Positions 7,510 through 15,683 of a stretch of DNA of 64,000 bases are shown here, in pieces. The position numbers were made by a program, and so were the translations under genes. The DNA is from Rufibacter latericius (GTDB lineage Bacteria; Bacteroidota; Bacteroidia; Cytophagales; Hymenobacteraceae): the NCBI RefSeq assembly GCF_003721515.1, contig NZ_RJJD01000001.1:496001-560000 (forward strand), read 5' to 3'. Below the pieces are notes generated by a model. The model had not been told where the DNA came from, did no database searches, and saw only the letters and a program-made list of their open reading frames with translations. Every line of letters begins with the position of its first letter. Positions within the stretch are counted from its first letter, which is position 1.

Positions 7510-9567
7510 ATGACAAGAATCGCCAAAACACATCCTACACATACTCCCCTGGCCGCCCCCACCATCGGCTTGGTGCAATGGTTCCAGCCTGGTGAGCACG
7601 CCCGCGTAGAAACTGTTCTGGCGGAGGTAAAGGAGTTGGGCGTCACGGAACTGCGCACCGGCATCTCCTGGGCCGCCTATACCACCCAAGAAGGTAAGGC
7701 TTGGTACAACTGGCTTATCCCTACCTTAGCCAAACAAGTGCAGGTCCTGCCTTGCTTTCAAGACACCCCAGCTTCTTTGGCGGTGGCTCCTAAAACATCG
7801 GCCCCGCCGCAAAACCCTACTGCTTTTGCAGAGTTTCTAGACAGCGTACTTACTGACCTAGGCACCCATTTTGAATGGGTGGAACTTTGGAACGAGCCCA
7901 ACAACAAAGCCGAATACGACTTCACCTTAGACCAGAACTGGAATACGTTCTCCCAGATGATTGCCGTTGCCGCTCAGGTAGTCAAGCAACATGGCAAGAA
8001 AACCGTTTTGGGTGGCATGAGTCCCATTGACCCCAACTGGCTGCAATTGATGTACAACCGTGGGGTGCTGGAGAACATGGACGCGATAGGAATTCACGGG
8101 TTCCCCGATGTCTTTGACCAAAACTGGGAAGGCTGGGATGCCAACATTCAACGCGTGCGCGAGGTACTAGACCGCAACAGTGTCAAAGCTGAAATCTGGA
8201 TTACCGAGGCCGGTTTCTCTACCTGGCAACACGATGAATTCAAACAGTTTCAAGAGTTCCGCAACGTATGCAAAGCACCGGTAAATAAAGTTTACTGGTC
8301 TAGTGTGCAAGATTTAGACATGAACAGCACCGAAGAGTTTCACGCAGATGAGCGGAAAAACCACTTCGGTCTAAAACACGTGGACGGTTGCCCTAAACTG
8401 TTGTACCGCCTGTGGGCTGAGAACGGCTTGGATGGATTGGACAAGTTCAACTTCATCCGCCGCAAAGAAGATTTCTCAGACCAGGAGCGCTACTCAGTAG
8501 TAACCGGCGGGGCCGGATTTGTGGGCACCAACCTGGCCAAGCGCCTGCTGGAACAAGGCAAACGCGTCTTGATTTTCGATAACCTTTCCCGCACTGGCGT
8601 AGAGCGCAACCTGCAGTGGCTGCACCAGAACTACGGAGACAAGCTGGAGGTGTACGTAGGTGACATCCGCGATTTACAGGCCGTAAAACGCGTGATGAAG
8701 TACGCCAACGAAGTATACCATTTCGCAGCGCAAGTAGCAGTGACTACTTCGCTCACCGGTCCTATTCAGGATTTTGAAATCAACGCCCGTGGCGTGGTGA
8801 ACGTGCTGGAAGCCATCAGAGCTCAGGACAACCCACCTCCGTTGGTGTTCACGTCTACGAATAAAGTGTACGGCGGCTTGGAAGACTTGCGCTTCATCCA
8901 AAACGGCACCCGGTACAACCCATCAGACAAGCACATCAAGGCCAATGGTATCTCAGAGGCTCGTCCGCTGGACTTCCACAGCCCGTACGGCTGCTCTAAA
9001 GGCGCTGCTGACCAGTACGTGGTAGACTACGCCAGAACCTATGGCATTCCGGCCGTGGTGTTCCGGATGAGCTGCATCTACGGCCCGCACCAATACGGCA
9101 ACGAAGACCAGGGCTGGGTGGCGCACTTCGCCATCAGAGCCATCGAAAACAAGGCCATCAGCATTTACGGCGACGGCAAGCAGGTGCGCGATATCCTGTT
9201 TGTGGAAGATTTGGTAGATGCGTTTTTGCTGGCGCAAGAGAACATGAAAGACCTTTCGGGGCAAGCCTTCAACATTGGCGGTGGCGTGAAAAACACCACC
9301 AGCTTGCTTGAATTGCTGGACTTGATTGGAAACTACCGCGGCAAGAAAGTGAACCTGAGTTTCGGAGATTGGCGCCCCGGCGACCAGCACTACTATGTGT
9401 CTGACATCCGCAAGTTCCACGAGGCCACCGGCTGGTACCCTAAAAATAGCGTGGCCGAAGGCGTAGCCAAACTGTACCAATGGTTGTGCGAGACTAGAGG
9501 CATTGAAGTCTCTTTGAAAGCGCCTGTCGCCCTAGAACAAGAAACCGATAACGTAGCCGTAGCATAA
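7510..9567 (+). CDS. Fusion: glycosidase-like TIM barrel plus sugar epimerase
   Basis: A 685-residue two-domain protein. Residues about 17-305 look like a clan-A glycosidase barrel: the first strand is IGLVQWF, the acid/base candidate is E129 in WNEPNN, and the nucleophile candidate is E233 in WITEAG. Residues about 328-670 are an extended SDR epimerase with GGAGFVG at 333-339, catalytic Y493 and K497 (YGCSK), RMSCIYGPHQYG and DILFVEDLVDA. That half is closest in look to CDP-paratose 2-epimerase-type enzymes (recognition, not computed). No signal peptide is seen, so it is probably cytosolic. Only 6 bases separate it from the next gene. The same barrel occurs alone, with its parts in swapped order, at 33818-34702. 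Confidence 0.85.
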   Translation: MTRIAKTHPTHTPLAAPTIGLVQWFQPGEHARVETVLAEVKELGVTELRTGISWAAYTTQEGKAWYNWLIPTLAKQVQVLPCFQDTPASLAVAPKTSAPPQNPTAFAEFLDSVLTDLGTHFEWVELWNEPNNKAEYDFTLDQNWNTFSQMIAVAAQVVKQHGKKTVLGGMSPIDPNWLQLMYNRGVLENMDAIGIHGFPDVFDQNWEGWDANIQRVREVLDRNSVKAEIWITEAGFSTWQHDEFKQFQEFRNVCKAPVNKVYWSSVQDLDMNSTEEFHADERKNHFGLKHVDGCPKLLYRLWAENGLDGLDKFNFIRRKEDFSDQERYSVVTGGAGFVGTNLAKRLLEQGKRVLIFDNLSRTGVERNLQWLHQNYGDKLEVYVGDIRDLQAVKRVMKYANEVYHFAAQVAVTTSLTGPIQDFEINARGVVNVLEAIRAQDNPPPLVFTSTNKVYGGLEDLRFIQNGTRYNPSDKHIKANGISEARPLDFHSPYGCSKGAADQYVVDYARTYGIPAVVFRMSCIYGPHQYGNEDQGWVAHFAIRAIENKAISIYGDGKQVRDILFVEDLVDAFLLAQENMKDLSGQAFNIGGGVKNTTSLLELLDLIGNYRGKKVNLSFGDWRPGDQHYYVSDIRKFHEATGWYPKNSVAEGVAKLYQWLCETRGIEVSLKAPVALEQETDNVAVA

Positions 9568-9573
9568 CAGCAC

Positions 9574-10581
9574 ATGCAAACCGACCTATTCCAAGAAACC
9601 CTAGACACCTCCGAAGCCACCACCAACATGGCTGCGGCGGTGATTACCGCTCCTAAACAAGTAGAAATCCAGGAGGTGGCTCTGCCCGAACCAAGCGCCA
9701 CGCAAGTGCGCATCAAGCTGGAAGGCTGCGGCCTGTGCGCCTCCAACATACCCGTGTGGGAAGGCCGTGAGTGGTTCTCCTACCCTATTCCGTCCGGCAA
9801 CCCAGGCCACGAAGGCTGGGGCATTATTGACGCTGTGGGCGAAGAAGTGAAAGACCTGAAGGTAGGCGACCGCGTAGCCGCCCTTTCCTATAATTCCTAC
9901 GCCGCTTATGACGTAGCCGATGCCACCTCAGTGGTGAAGTTACCGGAGTCATTGGCCGGCAAACCGTTCCCCGGTGAGCCTTTGGGTTGTGCCATGAACA
10001 TCTTCAAACGCTCTGACATCAAAGCTGGACAGACCGTTGCCATTCTGGGCATCGGGTTCTTGGGGGCTTTACTCGTACAATTAGCCAAAGAGGCGGGCGC
10101 CAGGGTTATTGCCATCTCCCAGCGTCCGTTCTCTCTGGACATCGCCCAGCAGTGCGGCGCCGATGAAATCATCCCCATGGATGACCACTACAAAATCATT
10201 GAGCGCGTAAAAGAACTCACCGGCGAAGTTTTCTGCGACCGCGTGATTGAGTGTACCGGCAAAGAATGGCCCTTGAACTTGGCTGGCGAATTGTGCAAAG
10301 AGCGCGGCCGCCTCATCATTGCCGGTTTCCACCAGGACGGCATGCGCCAGGTGAACATCCAACTCTGGAACTGGCGCGGCCTAGACGTGATTAACGCCCA
10401 CGAACGCGACCCACAGATGTACTTAGACGGCATCAAAGAAGCGGTGGAAGCCGTGGAAAGCGGCCGCATGAAACCCGAGATGCTCTACACCCACACCTTC
10501 CCACTGGAGAAAATGGTCGAGGCATTTGCCGCCTTAACTGACCGCCCAGACGGATTCATGAAGGCGATTGTAACGATGTAA
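9574..10581 (+). CDS. Zinc-type alcohol dehydrogenase family protein (MDR)
   Basis: A 335-residue medium-chain dehydrogenase/reductase. The N-terminal GroES-like domain contains the catalytic zinc region (CGLCASN, then GHEGWG). The Rossmann domain has AILGIGFLGALLVQLAKEAGA, and the C-terminus is typical (PLEKMVEAFAALTDRPDGFMKAIV). The structural zinc loop with four close cysteines is absent. It most likely oxidises or reduces a sugar or polyol. It is co-transcribed with the fusion gene before it. A palindromic repeat and a hairpin separate it from the Gfo/Idh gene. Confidence 0.85.
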   Translation: MQTDLFQETLDTSEATTNMAAAVITAPKQVEIQEVALPEPSATQVRIKLEGCGLCASNIPVWEGREWFSYPIPSGNPGHEGWGIIDAVGEEVKDLKVGDRVAALSYNSYAAYDVADATSVVKLPESLAGKPFPGEPLGCAMNIFKRSDIKAGQTVAILGIGFLGALLVQLAKEAGARVIAISQRPFSLDIAQQCGADEIIPMDDHYKIIERVKELTGEVFCDRVIECTGKEWPLNLAGELCKERGRLIIAGFHQDGMRQVNIQLWNWRGLDVINAHERDPQMYLDGIKEAVEAVESGRMKPEMLYTHTFPLEKMVEAFAALTDRPDGFMKAIVTM

Positions 10582-10603
10582 AATATTGGATGTCACGCAT
10601 TCC

Positions 10604-10744
10604 GTCCCCCCTTTGAAGGGGGTAGGGGGATGACAAGGCCTCTCAAGATTCAACTAGCTCCGGCTACAAAGAAAGACCTCAGAATTTAGAATCGGGGATG
10701 TGCTCAGCACGAGTAGTCATCCCCTACCCCCTTCAAAGGGGGAC
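10604..10744. repeat. Palindromic element, CCCCCTTTGAAGGGGG family, copy A
   Basis: Two near-complementary arms (10604-10634 and 10716-10744) each contain a smaller palindrome around CTTTGAAGGGGG or its complement plus GTAGGGG/CCCCTAC. The 80-base centre is not conserved with copy B. Related copies lie at 13021, 26808 and 45393. It has no coding capacity, so it is a MITE- or REP-like element inside the glycan operon. Confidence 0.8.
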
Positions 10745-10766
10745 GTTCACCGTAAGACACAAACCC

Positions 10767-10807
10767 GTTTCCCGCCTCTTTTTACAAAAACAGGTGGGAA
10801 ACCTTTT
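10767..10807 (+). terminator. Hairpin, likely terminator
   Basis: GTTTCCCGCCT pairs with AGGTGGGAAAC (one G-T pair) around a TTTTTACAAAAA-type loop, followed by CTTTT. It would end or attenuate the upstream part of the glycan operon before the Gfo/Idh gene. Confidence 0.55.
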
Positions 10808-10852
10808 GCTTCTACAAAGAAGCTCTAACACCCAAACAGACCCTTTATTCTA

Positions 10853-11890
10853 ATGACTGAAGATACTTTACTAGAACCTACCCCAGAAGCAACTGCTTCT
10901 AGTACTGATACTCTCAAACTAGGCTTTCTAGGAATCGGCTGGATTGGCCGTAACCGCATGGAAGCCATTGCCAATGCAGGCGTAGCCGAAGTGACTGCCG
11001 TGGTAGACCCAGCCCCGCAAAACATAGAGGAAGCGCACAAAACCGCTCCTGCTGCCAAAGTGGGAGAAAGCATTGAAGATTTACTGACTGATGAAATAGA
11101 TGGCGTAGTCATCGCCACACCTAGCGCCTTCCATGCCGATCAATCTATCCAGGCCTTAGAGAGCGGCAAAGCCGTTTTCTGCCAGAAACCCTTAGGCCGG
11201 TTTGCAGAGGAAACCAGACGCGTAGTAGAAGCGGCTCGTAAAGCCGATACGCTCTTGGGCGTGGACCTCTCCTATCGCAGCACCGTCGCCATGCGCAAAG
11301 TGTATGACCTGGTAAAATCAGGCGAACTAGGCGATATCTACGGCGTGGAACTGGTCTTCCATAACGCCTATGGACCTGACAAGCCTTGGTTCTATGACCC
11401 TCAACTCTCTGGCGGCGGCTGCGTGATTGACCTGGGGGTGCACCTTGTAGACCTAGCGCTCTGGACCTTAGACTTCCCGGAAGTGGAAAGTGTGACCAGC
11501 AGCCTCTTCTCCAAAGGCAAGCGCCTGACCACTTCGGCCGATACCGTGGAAGACTACGCCACCGCCAGCATTCAATTAGCCACTGGCCCGCACGTGCAAC
11601 TGACTTGCTCCTGGAACTTACCCGCCGGGCAGGAAGCCATTATCAGCGCTACGTTTTACGGCACCAAGGGAGGCGCAGCCTTCAAAAACGTGAACGGTTC
11701 TTTCTATGATTTCGTGGCCGAGCGCTTCTGGGGCACCAAAACCGAGACCCTGGTTTCGCCGCCGGATGCCTGGGGCGGACGGGCCGGTGTGGAATGGGCG
11801 CAGCGCGTAACCAACGGCGAAAAGTTCAGCGAAGAAGCCGAGCAGTTTGTGAAAGTTGCAGAAGTACTGGACAAAATCTATGGTAGATAA
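10853..11890 (+). CDS. Gfo/Idh/MocA family oxidoreductase
   Basis: A 345-residue NAD(P)-dependent sugar or cyclitol dehydrogenase. The N-terminal Rossmann fold has LGFLGIGWIGRNRMEAI (from about residue 23) after a 22-residue Glu/Thr/Ser-rich leader. The family motif is FCQKPLGR (EKP-like, with Gln in place of Glu), and the C-terminal domain contains GGGCVIDLGVHLVDLALW. The EKP to QKP change is unusual but keeps the Lys. The last 11 bases overlap the glycosyltransferase start, so the two are translationally coupled. Confidence 0.85.
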   Translation: MTEDTLLEPTPEATASSTDTLKLGFLGIGWIGRNRMEAIANAGVAEVTAVVDPAPQNIEEAHKTAPAAKVGESIEDLLTDEIDGVVIATPSAFHADQSIQALESGKAVFCQKPLGRFAEETRRVVEAARKADTLLGVDLSYRSTVAMRKVYDLVKSGELGDIYGVELVFHNAYGPDKPWFYDPQLSGGGCVIDLGVHLVDLALWTLDFPEVESVTSSLFSKGKRLTTSADTVEDYATASIQLATGPHVQLTCSWNLPAGQEAIISATFYGTKGGAAFKNVNGSFYDFVAERFWGTKTETLVSPPDAWGGRAGVEWAQRVTNGEKFSEEAEQFVKVAEVLDKIYGR

Positions 11891-13004
11891 ACCGCATCGG
11901 CGCGTACTCATGACCACCGACAGCGTGGGCGGGGTCTGGACCTACAGCTTGGAGCTCATCCGGGCGTTGGCGCCGCATAACGTGCACTTTTACCTAGCCA
12001 CTATGGGCGCAGCCGTTACCCTGCAGCAACGGCAGGAACTAGCGGCCCTGACCAATGTGACCGTGTACGAGAGCGAATACCAGTTGGAATGGATGGACAA
12101 TCCCTGGACGGAGGTGGACCAAGCCGGCGAGTGGCTTTTGGAGCTAAGCGAACAACTTAACCCAGACCTCATCCACCTGAACAATTTCTGCCACGGGCAC
12201 CTGCCTTGGAACAAACCGGTGCTCATGGTCATCCATTCCTGCGTGCAGACCTGGTGGCGCGCCATGAAAAATGAGAATGCCCCCACCAACTGGAACACGT
12301 ATTTCGAACGCGTGCGCGATGGGTTACATGCTGCCGATCTCGTGATCGCCCCTACACAAGCCATGCTGGAGGAAGCCGAAGCCGTTTACGGGCAGTTTTC
12401 CCAAAAGCAGGTCATTAACAACGGCCGTGATCCGCATGCCTTTCATTTCGGGCGCAAAGAGCCGTTTATCTTCAGCATGGGCCGCGTGTGGGACGAAGCC
12501 AAAAACATTGCCTTGCTCACCCAGGTAGCCGATGCCGTGGACTGGCCCATTTACATCGCTGGCGATGCCGTGCATCCGGCCACCGGCGACAGCAAGCTGT
12601 TCAAAAACGTGCATTTCCTAGGCAAACTCTCGCAACGCGAAGTAGCCGACTGGCTTTCCCGCGCCTCGTTGTATGTGCTGCCCGCCAAGTATGAACCCTT
12701 TGGGTTATCCGTTCTGGAGGCCGCTTTTTCGGGTTGCGCGTTGGTGTTGGGTAAAATCAACAGCCTCAAGGAAATCTGGGGCACCTCGGCAGAATACGTA
12801 GGCACCAATGACGTGGAAGGATTGACCACCATCCTCCAAAAACTCATTGACGATGAATTTTTGCGCAACATCATGGCCTGCCGGGCGGTGAAAAAAGCCC
12901 AAGACTATACCACCGCGCTCATGGCCCAGGAATACTTGCAAGCCTACTCCACCTTGCCGAACCACGTCAAGGACAAAGCGGCTGATGAAGTGGAGACATT
13001 GTAA
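11880..13004 (+). CDS. Family 4 glycosyltransferase
   Basis: A retaining GT-B glycosyltransferase of about 374 residues. The N-terminus has the acceptor-side motif TDSVGGVWTY, and the C-terminal half has SMGRVWDEAKN and the nucleotide-sugar E-x7-E motif in YEPFGLSVLEAAFSG. I chose the ATG at 11880, which overlaps the end of the Gfo/Idh gene. A TTG at 11856 would add eight residues without benefit. Donor and acceptor are not readable. It probably adds a sugar to the same glycan as the neighbouring CgeB-like enzymes. Confidence 0.85.
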   Translation: MVDKPHRRVLMTTDSVGGVWTYSLELIRALAPHNVHFYLATMGAAVTLQQRQELAALTNVTVYESEYQLEWMDNPWTEVDQAGEWLLELSEQLNPDLIHLNNFCHGHLPWNKPVLMVIHSCVQTWWRAMKNENAPTNWNTYFERVRDGLHAADLVIAPTQAMLEEAEAVYGQFSQKQVINNGRDPHAFHFGRKEPFIFSMGRVWDEAKNIALLTQVADAVDWPIYIAGDAVHPATGDSKLFKNVHFLGKLSQREVADWLSRASLYVLPAKYEPFGLSVLEAAFSGCALVLGKINSLKEIWGTSAEYVGTNDVEGLTTILQKLIDDEFLRNIMACRAVKKAQDYTTALMAQEYLQAYSTLPNHVKDKAADEVETL

Positions 13005-13020
13005 AACTACCCTCTTCTTC

Positions 13021-13160
13021 GTCCCCCTTTGAAGGGGGTAGGGGGATGACAAGGCGGATTAAAGAACTGGCAGCGATTACAATGAAACAAAGGGGACCGA
13101 TTCTCGGGAATGCAATTATCTGCACGAGACATCATCCCCCTACCCCCTTCAAAGGGGGAC
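13021..13160. repeat. Palindromic element, CCCCCTTTGAAGGGGG family, copy B
   Basis: Arms 13021-13050 and 13131-13160 are nearly perfect inverted repeats. The centre contains GATTCTCGGGAAT (13099-13111), which also occurs twice in copy D at 45.4 kb, so B and D share more than their ends. It lies between the GT4 gene and the first CgeB-like gene. Confidence 0.85.
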
Positions 13161-13225
13161 GGAATACGTGAAAAAGAACGAACCAAATAAGTCTAGTATC
13201 CAACTACTAGCATCCAAATACAACT

Positions 13226-14365
13226 ATGAAACTAGTATTATTCTACCACTCCCTGCTCTCAGACTGGAACCACGGCAACGCCCACTTCCTGCGCGGCATT
13301 GTGCAGGAACTCAAAAGCCGCGGCCATGATGTGCAGGTCTACGAACCCAAAGATGGCTGGAGCCTCAGCAACCTCATCTCGCAATATGGCGAGGAGAAGA
13401 TTGAGGAACTTCACCAATACTACCCCGGCCTGGACACTAACTTCTATGAGCTGGACACGCTCAACTTAGATGAGGTGCTGGCGGGCGCTGATTTGGTGCT
13501 GGTGCACGAGTGGAACGACCATGACCTGGTACGCTTGGTGGGCGAGCACCGCAGTAAAAACAACTACCGCCTGCTTTTCCATGACACGCACCACCGGGCC
13601 GTGACCGAGCGCGAGAGCATGGCGGCCTATGACCTCAGCCACTATGATGGCGTACTGGCCTTCGGGAATGTCATCAAAGAACTATACCTGAACGAAGGCT
13701 GGACGAAGAAAGCCTGGACCTGGCACGAAGCCGCCGATACCCGTATTTTCTATCCGCGCACCGCCACGGAGAAGGAAGGCGACTTAGTCTGGATTGGCAA
13801 CTGGGGCGACGAAGAGCGCACCGCCGAACTGCACGAATTCCTGCTGAACCCGGTGAAAGAACTCGGCTTGAAAGCCAAAGTATATGGCGTCCGTTATCCA
13901 GACCACGCTATCAAATCTCTGGCTGAAGCCGGAATTGAGTACGGTGAGTGGTTACCCAACTACAAAGCCCCAGAAGTGTTCGCCAAGTACAAAGTGACCG
14001 TGCACGTGCCGCGCAGACCGTACGTGGAGGCCTTGCCAGGTATTCCTACCATCCGCCCTTTTGAGGCCTTGGCCTGCGGCATTCCGTTGATTACCGCGCC
14101 TTGGGAAGATGCCGAAAATCTGTTCACGCCCGGCCAAGATTTCCTGGTAGCCAAAAACGGCGATGAAATGAAAAAACATCTGCAAACCGTGTTACAAGAC
14201 CAGCGGTTCACCCAAGACATGGTAGCCGACGGACTGCGAACCATCAACCGCAGACACTCCTGCTCACACCGTGTGAACGAGCTGGAAGAAATCTGCGAAG
14301 AACTGGGCATCGCGCCTGAAAAAATCCATCCATCCTCAAAATCTCCTGTGACCCATGCAGAATAA
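13226..14365 (+). CDS. CgeB-like glycosyltransferase 1
   Basis: A 379-residue GT-B fold protein of the CgeB type (named after a Bacillus spore-maturation protein). The N-terminal half begins MKLVLFYHSLLSDWNHGNA and contains LRGIVQELKSRGHDVQVYEP. The C-terminal half has the nucleotide-sugar side motif RPFEALACGIPLITAPWEDA. It is the first of three adjacent paralogues, all with a conserved GNA/GAA/GHA motif near residues 15-25 and E-A-x-x-G near the C-terminus. It overlaps the next gene by 11 bases. Function in glycan assembly is inferred from context. Confidence 0.85.
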   Translation: MKLVLFYHSLLSDWNHGNAHFLRGIVQELKSRGHDVQVYEPKDGWSLSNLISQYGEEKIEELHQYYPGLDTNFYELDTLNLDEVLAGADLVLVHEWNDHDLVRLVGEHRSKNNYRLLFHDTHHRAVTERESMAAYDLSHYDGVLAFGNVIKELYLNEGWTKKAWTWHEAADTRIFYPRTATEKEGDLVWIGNWGDEERTAELHEFLLNPVKELGLKAKVYGVRYPDHAIKSLAEAGIEYGEWLPNYKAPEVFAKYKVTVHVPRRPYVEALPGIPTIRPFEALACGIPLITAPWEDAENLFTPGQDFLVAKNGDEMKKHLQTVLQDQRFTQDMVADGLRTINRRHSCSHRVNELEEICEELGIAPEKIHPSSKSPVTHAE

Positions 14366-15485
14366 AAAGCTCAACATCGCCTTCTTCGGTTCTAGTCTGG
14401 TTTCCGCGTACTGGAACGGTGCTGCCACCTACTACCGCGGCATCGTGCGGGCGCTGCATGACCGTGGCCACCAAGTAACGTTCTACGAGCCCGATGCCTA
14501 CCAACGCCAGGAAAACCGTGATATTCCAGACCCCGAGTACGCCAAAGTAGTGGTGTATCCGGCCACCGAAGAAGCCGTGTACCAGGTGCTGGAGGATGCG
14601 GCATCAGCCGATGTGGTGGTAAAAGCCAGCGGCGTAGGGGTGTTCGACGAACTACTAGAAGCCGAAGTGCTGAAACTGCAAAGCCAGAACTGCCTCGTAA
14701 TTTTCTGGGACGTAGACGCGCCTGCCACCCTAGACCGCGTAGAGAACGACCCCGCCGACCCATTCAGAGCCCATGTTCCGCAATATGACCTGATTCTGAC
14801 CTACGGCGGTGGTGACCCAGTCATCAATGCCTACTCAAAACTAGGCGCGAAGAAGTGTGTGCCTATCTACAACGCTTTGGACACCGCCACGCACTACCCA
14901 GTGGCACCAGAAGAGCGCTTCGCCTGTGACCTGGCTTTTTTGGGCAATCGCTTGCCAGACCGCGAAGCCCGTGTAGAGCAGTTCTTTTTAGACGTAGCTG
15001 CGAAACTTCCCGAGCAGCAGTTTATCATCGGGGGCAGCGGCTGGGGCGACAAACCCATGAGCGCGAACGTGAACTACATCGGGCACGTGTACACCAAAGA
15101 GCACAATGCCTTCAACTGCACACCCAAAGCGGTATTGAACATCAGCCGCGAGAGCATGGCCCGCTACGGCTTCTCCCCTGCCACCCGCGTGTTTGAAGCC
15201 GCCGGTGCCGGAGCCTGCATCATCACCGATTACTGGGAAGGTATCGACTTCTTTTTCGAGCCGGAGACCGAAATCTTAGTAGCCAAAGACGGAGCCGAAG
15301 TAGCCGAGCAGTTACAGAACTTGACTCCGGAACGTGCAAAAGCCATCGGTGAAGCAGCGTACAAAAAAGTACTTGCCCTGCACACCTACGGCCACCGCGC
15401 TGATGAACTGGAGCAATTGCTTTTGACTACGCCACGGACTAAGACCAATATTGCGGCTACTGACACGAAGGAAGTTGTTTCCTAA
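14355..15485 (+). CDS. CgeB-like glycosyltransferase 2
   Basis: A 376-residue paralogue of the previous gene. Shared landmarks are LNIAFFGSSLVSAYWNGAAT, YRGIVRALHDRGHQVTFYEP, FWDVDAPATLDRV and the C-terminal RVFEAAGAGACIITDYWEG. Those last two motifs are closely mirrored in the third copy (YDIDTPVTLAKL and RLFEAAACGTPIISDYWDG), so copies 2 and 3 are nearer to each other than to copy 1. The start ATG lies inside the end of the previous gene (11-base overlap), which implies coupled translation. No signal peptide is seen. Confidence 0.85.
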   Translation: MQNKKLNIAFFGSSLVSAYWNGAATYYRGIVRALHDRGHQVTFYEPDAYQRQENRDIPDPEYAKVVVYPATEEAVYQVLEDAASADVVVKASGVGVFDELLEAEVLKLQSQNCLVIFWDVDAPATLDRVENDPADPFRAHVPQYDLILTYGGGDPVINAYSKLGAKKCVPIYNALDTATHYPVAPEERFACDLAFLGNRLPDREARVEQFFLDVAAKLPEQQFIIGGSGWGDKPMSANVNYIGHVYTKEHNAFNCTPKAVLNISRESMARYGFSPATRVFEAAGAGACIITDYWEGIDFFFEPETEILVAKDGAEVAEQLQNLTPERAKAIGEAAYKKVLALHTYGHRADELEQLLLTTPRTKTNIAATDTKEVVS

Positions 15486-15495
15486 AACTTGTTTC

Positions 15496-15533
15496 GGGGC
15501 TGCTTTCAGTAAAGCAACTCAAAATCAGCCCCT
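15496..15533 (+). terminator. Hairpin after CgeB-like gene 2
   Basis: GGGGCTG (15496-15502) pairs with CAGCCCC (15527-15533), with the TTTC/AAA-type interior typical of the local palindrome family. There is no long T-run, so its terminator function is uncertain. Confidence 0.45.
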
Positions 15534-15640
15534 GGCGCGAGCGTCCCGCTCGTGTCCGCACGCATTCCCGGTCCTCTTTATGTGAATCGAGAGAAGTAAT
15601 TCAGCAATACTTGCGGACACGAGCTGCAAGCTCGCGCCAG
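15532..15640. repeat. Inverted repeat element (CTGGCGCGAGC family)
   Basis: Arms 15532-15560 and 15612-15640 are inverted copies (CTGGCGCGAGC...GTGTCCGCA and TGCGGACAC...GCTCGCGCCAG) with a 51-base centre. There is no open frame. It sits between two CgeB-like genes. Confidence 0.8.
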
Positions 15641-15651
15641 CGAAAGAAATC

Positions 15652-15679
15652 TTGATACCTGATACTTGATACATGATAC
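15652..15679 (+). repeat. Four tandem NTGATAC heptamers before a start codon
   Basis: Four direct 7-base units, TTGATAC, CTGATAC, TTGATAC and ATGATAC, run without a gap and end 4 bases before the ATG at 15684. It may be a simple-sequence tract that can change length, or a leader element. Confidence 0.75.
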
Positions 15680-15683
15680 TAGT

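Noticed and set aside
10604-10744. A CRISPR array or integron site
   Set aside because: The repeats are inverted and not regularly spaced, and no cas or integrase gene is present.
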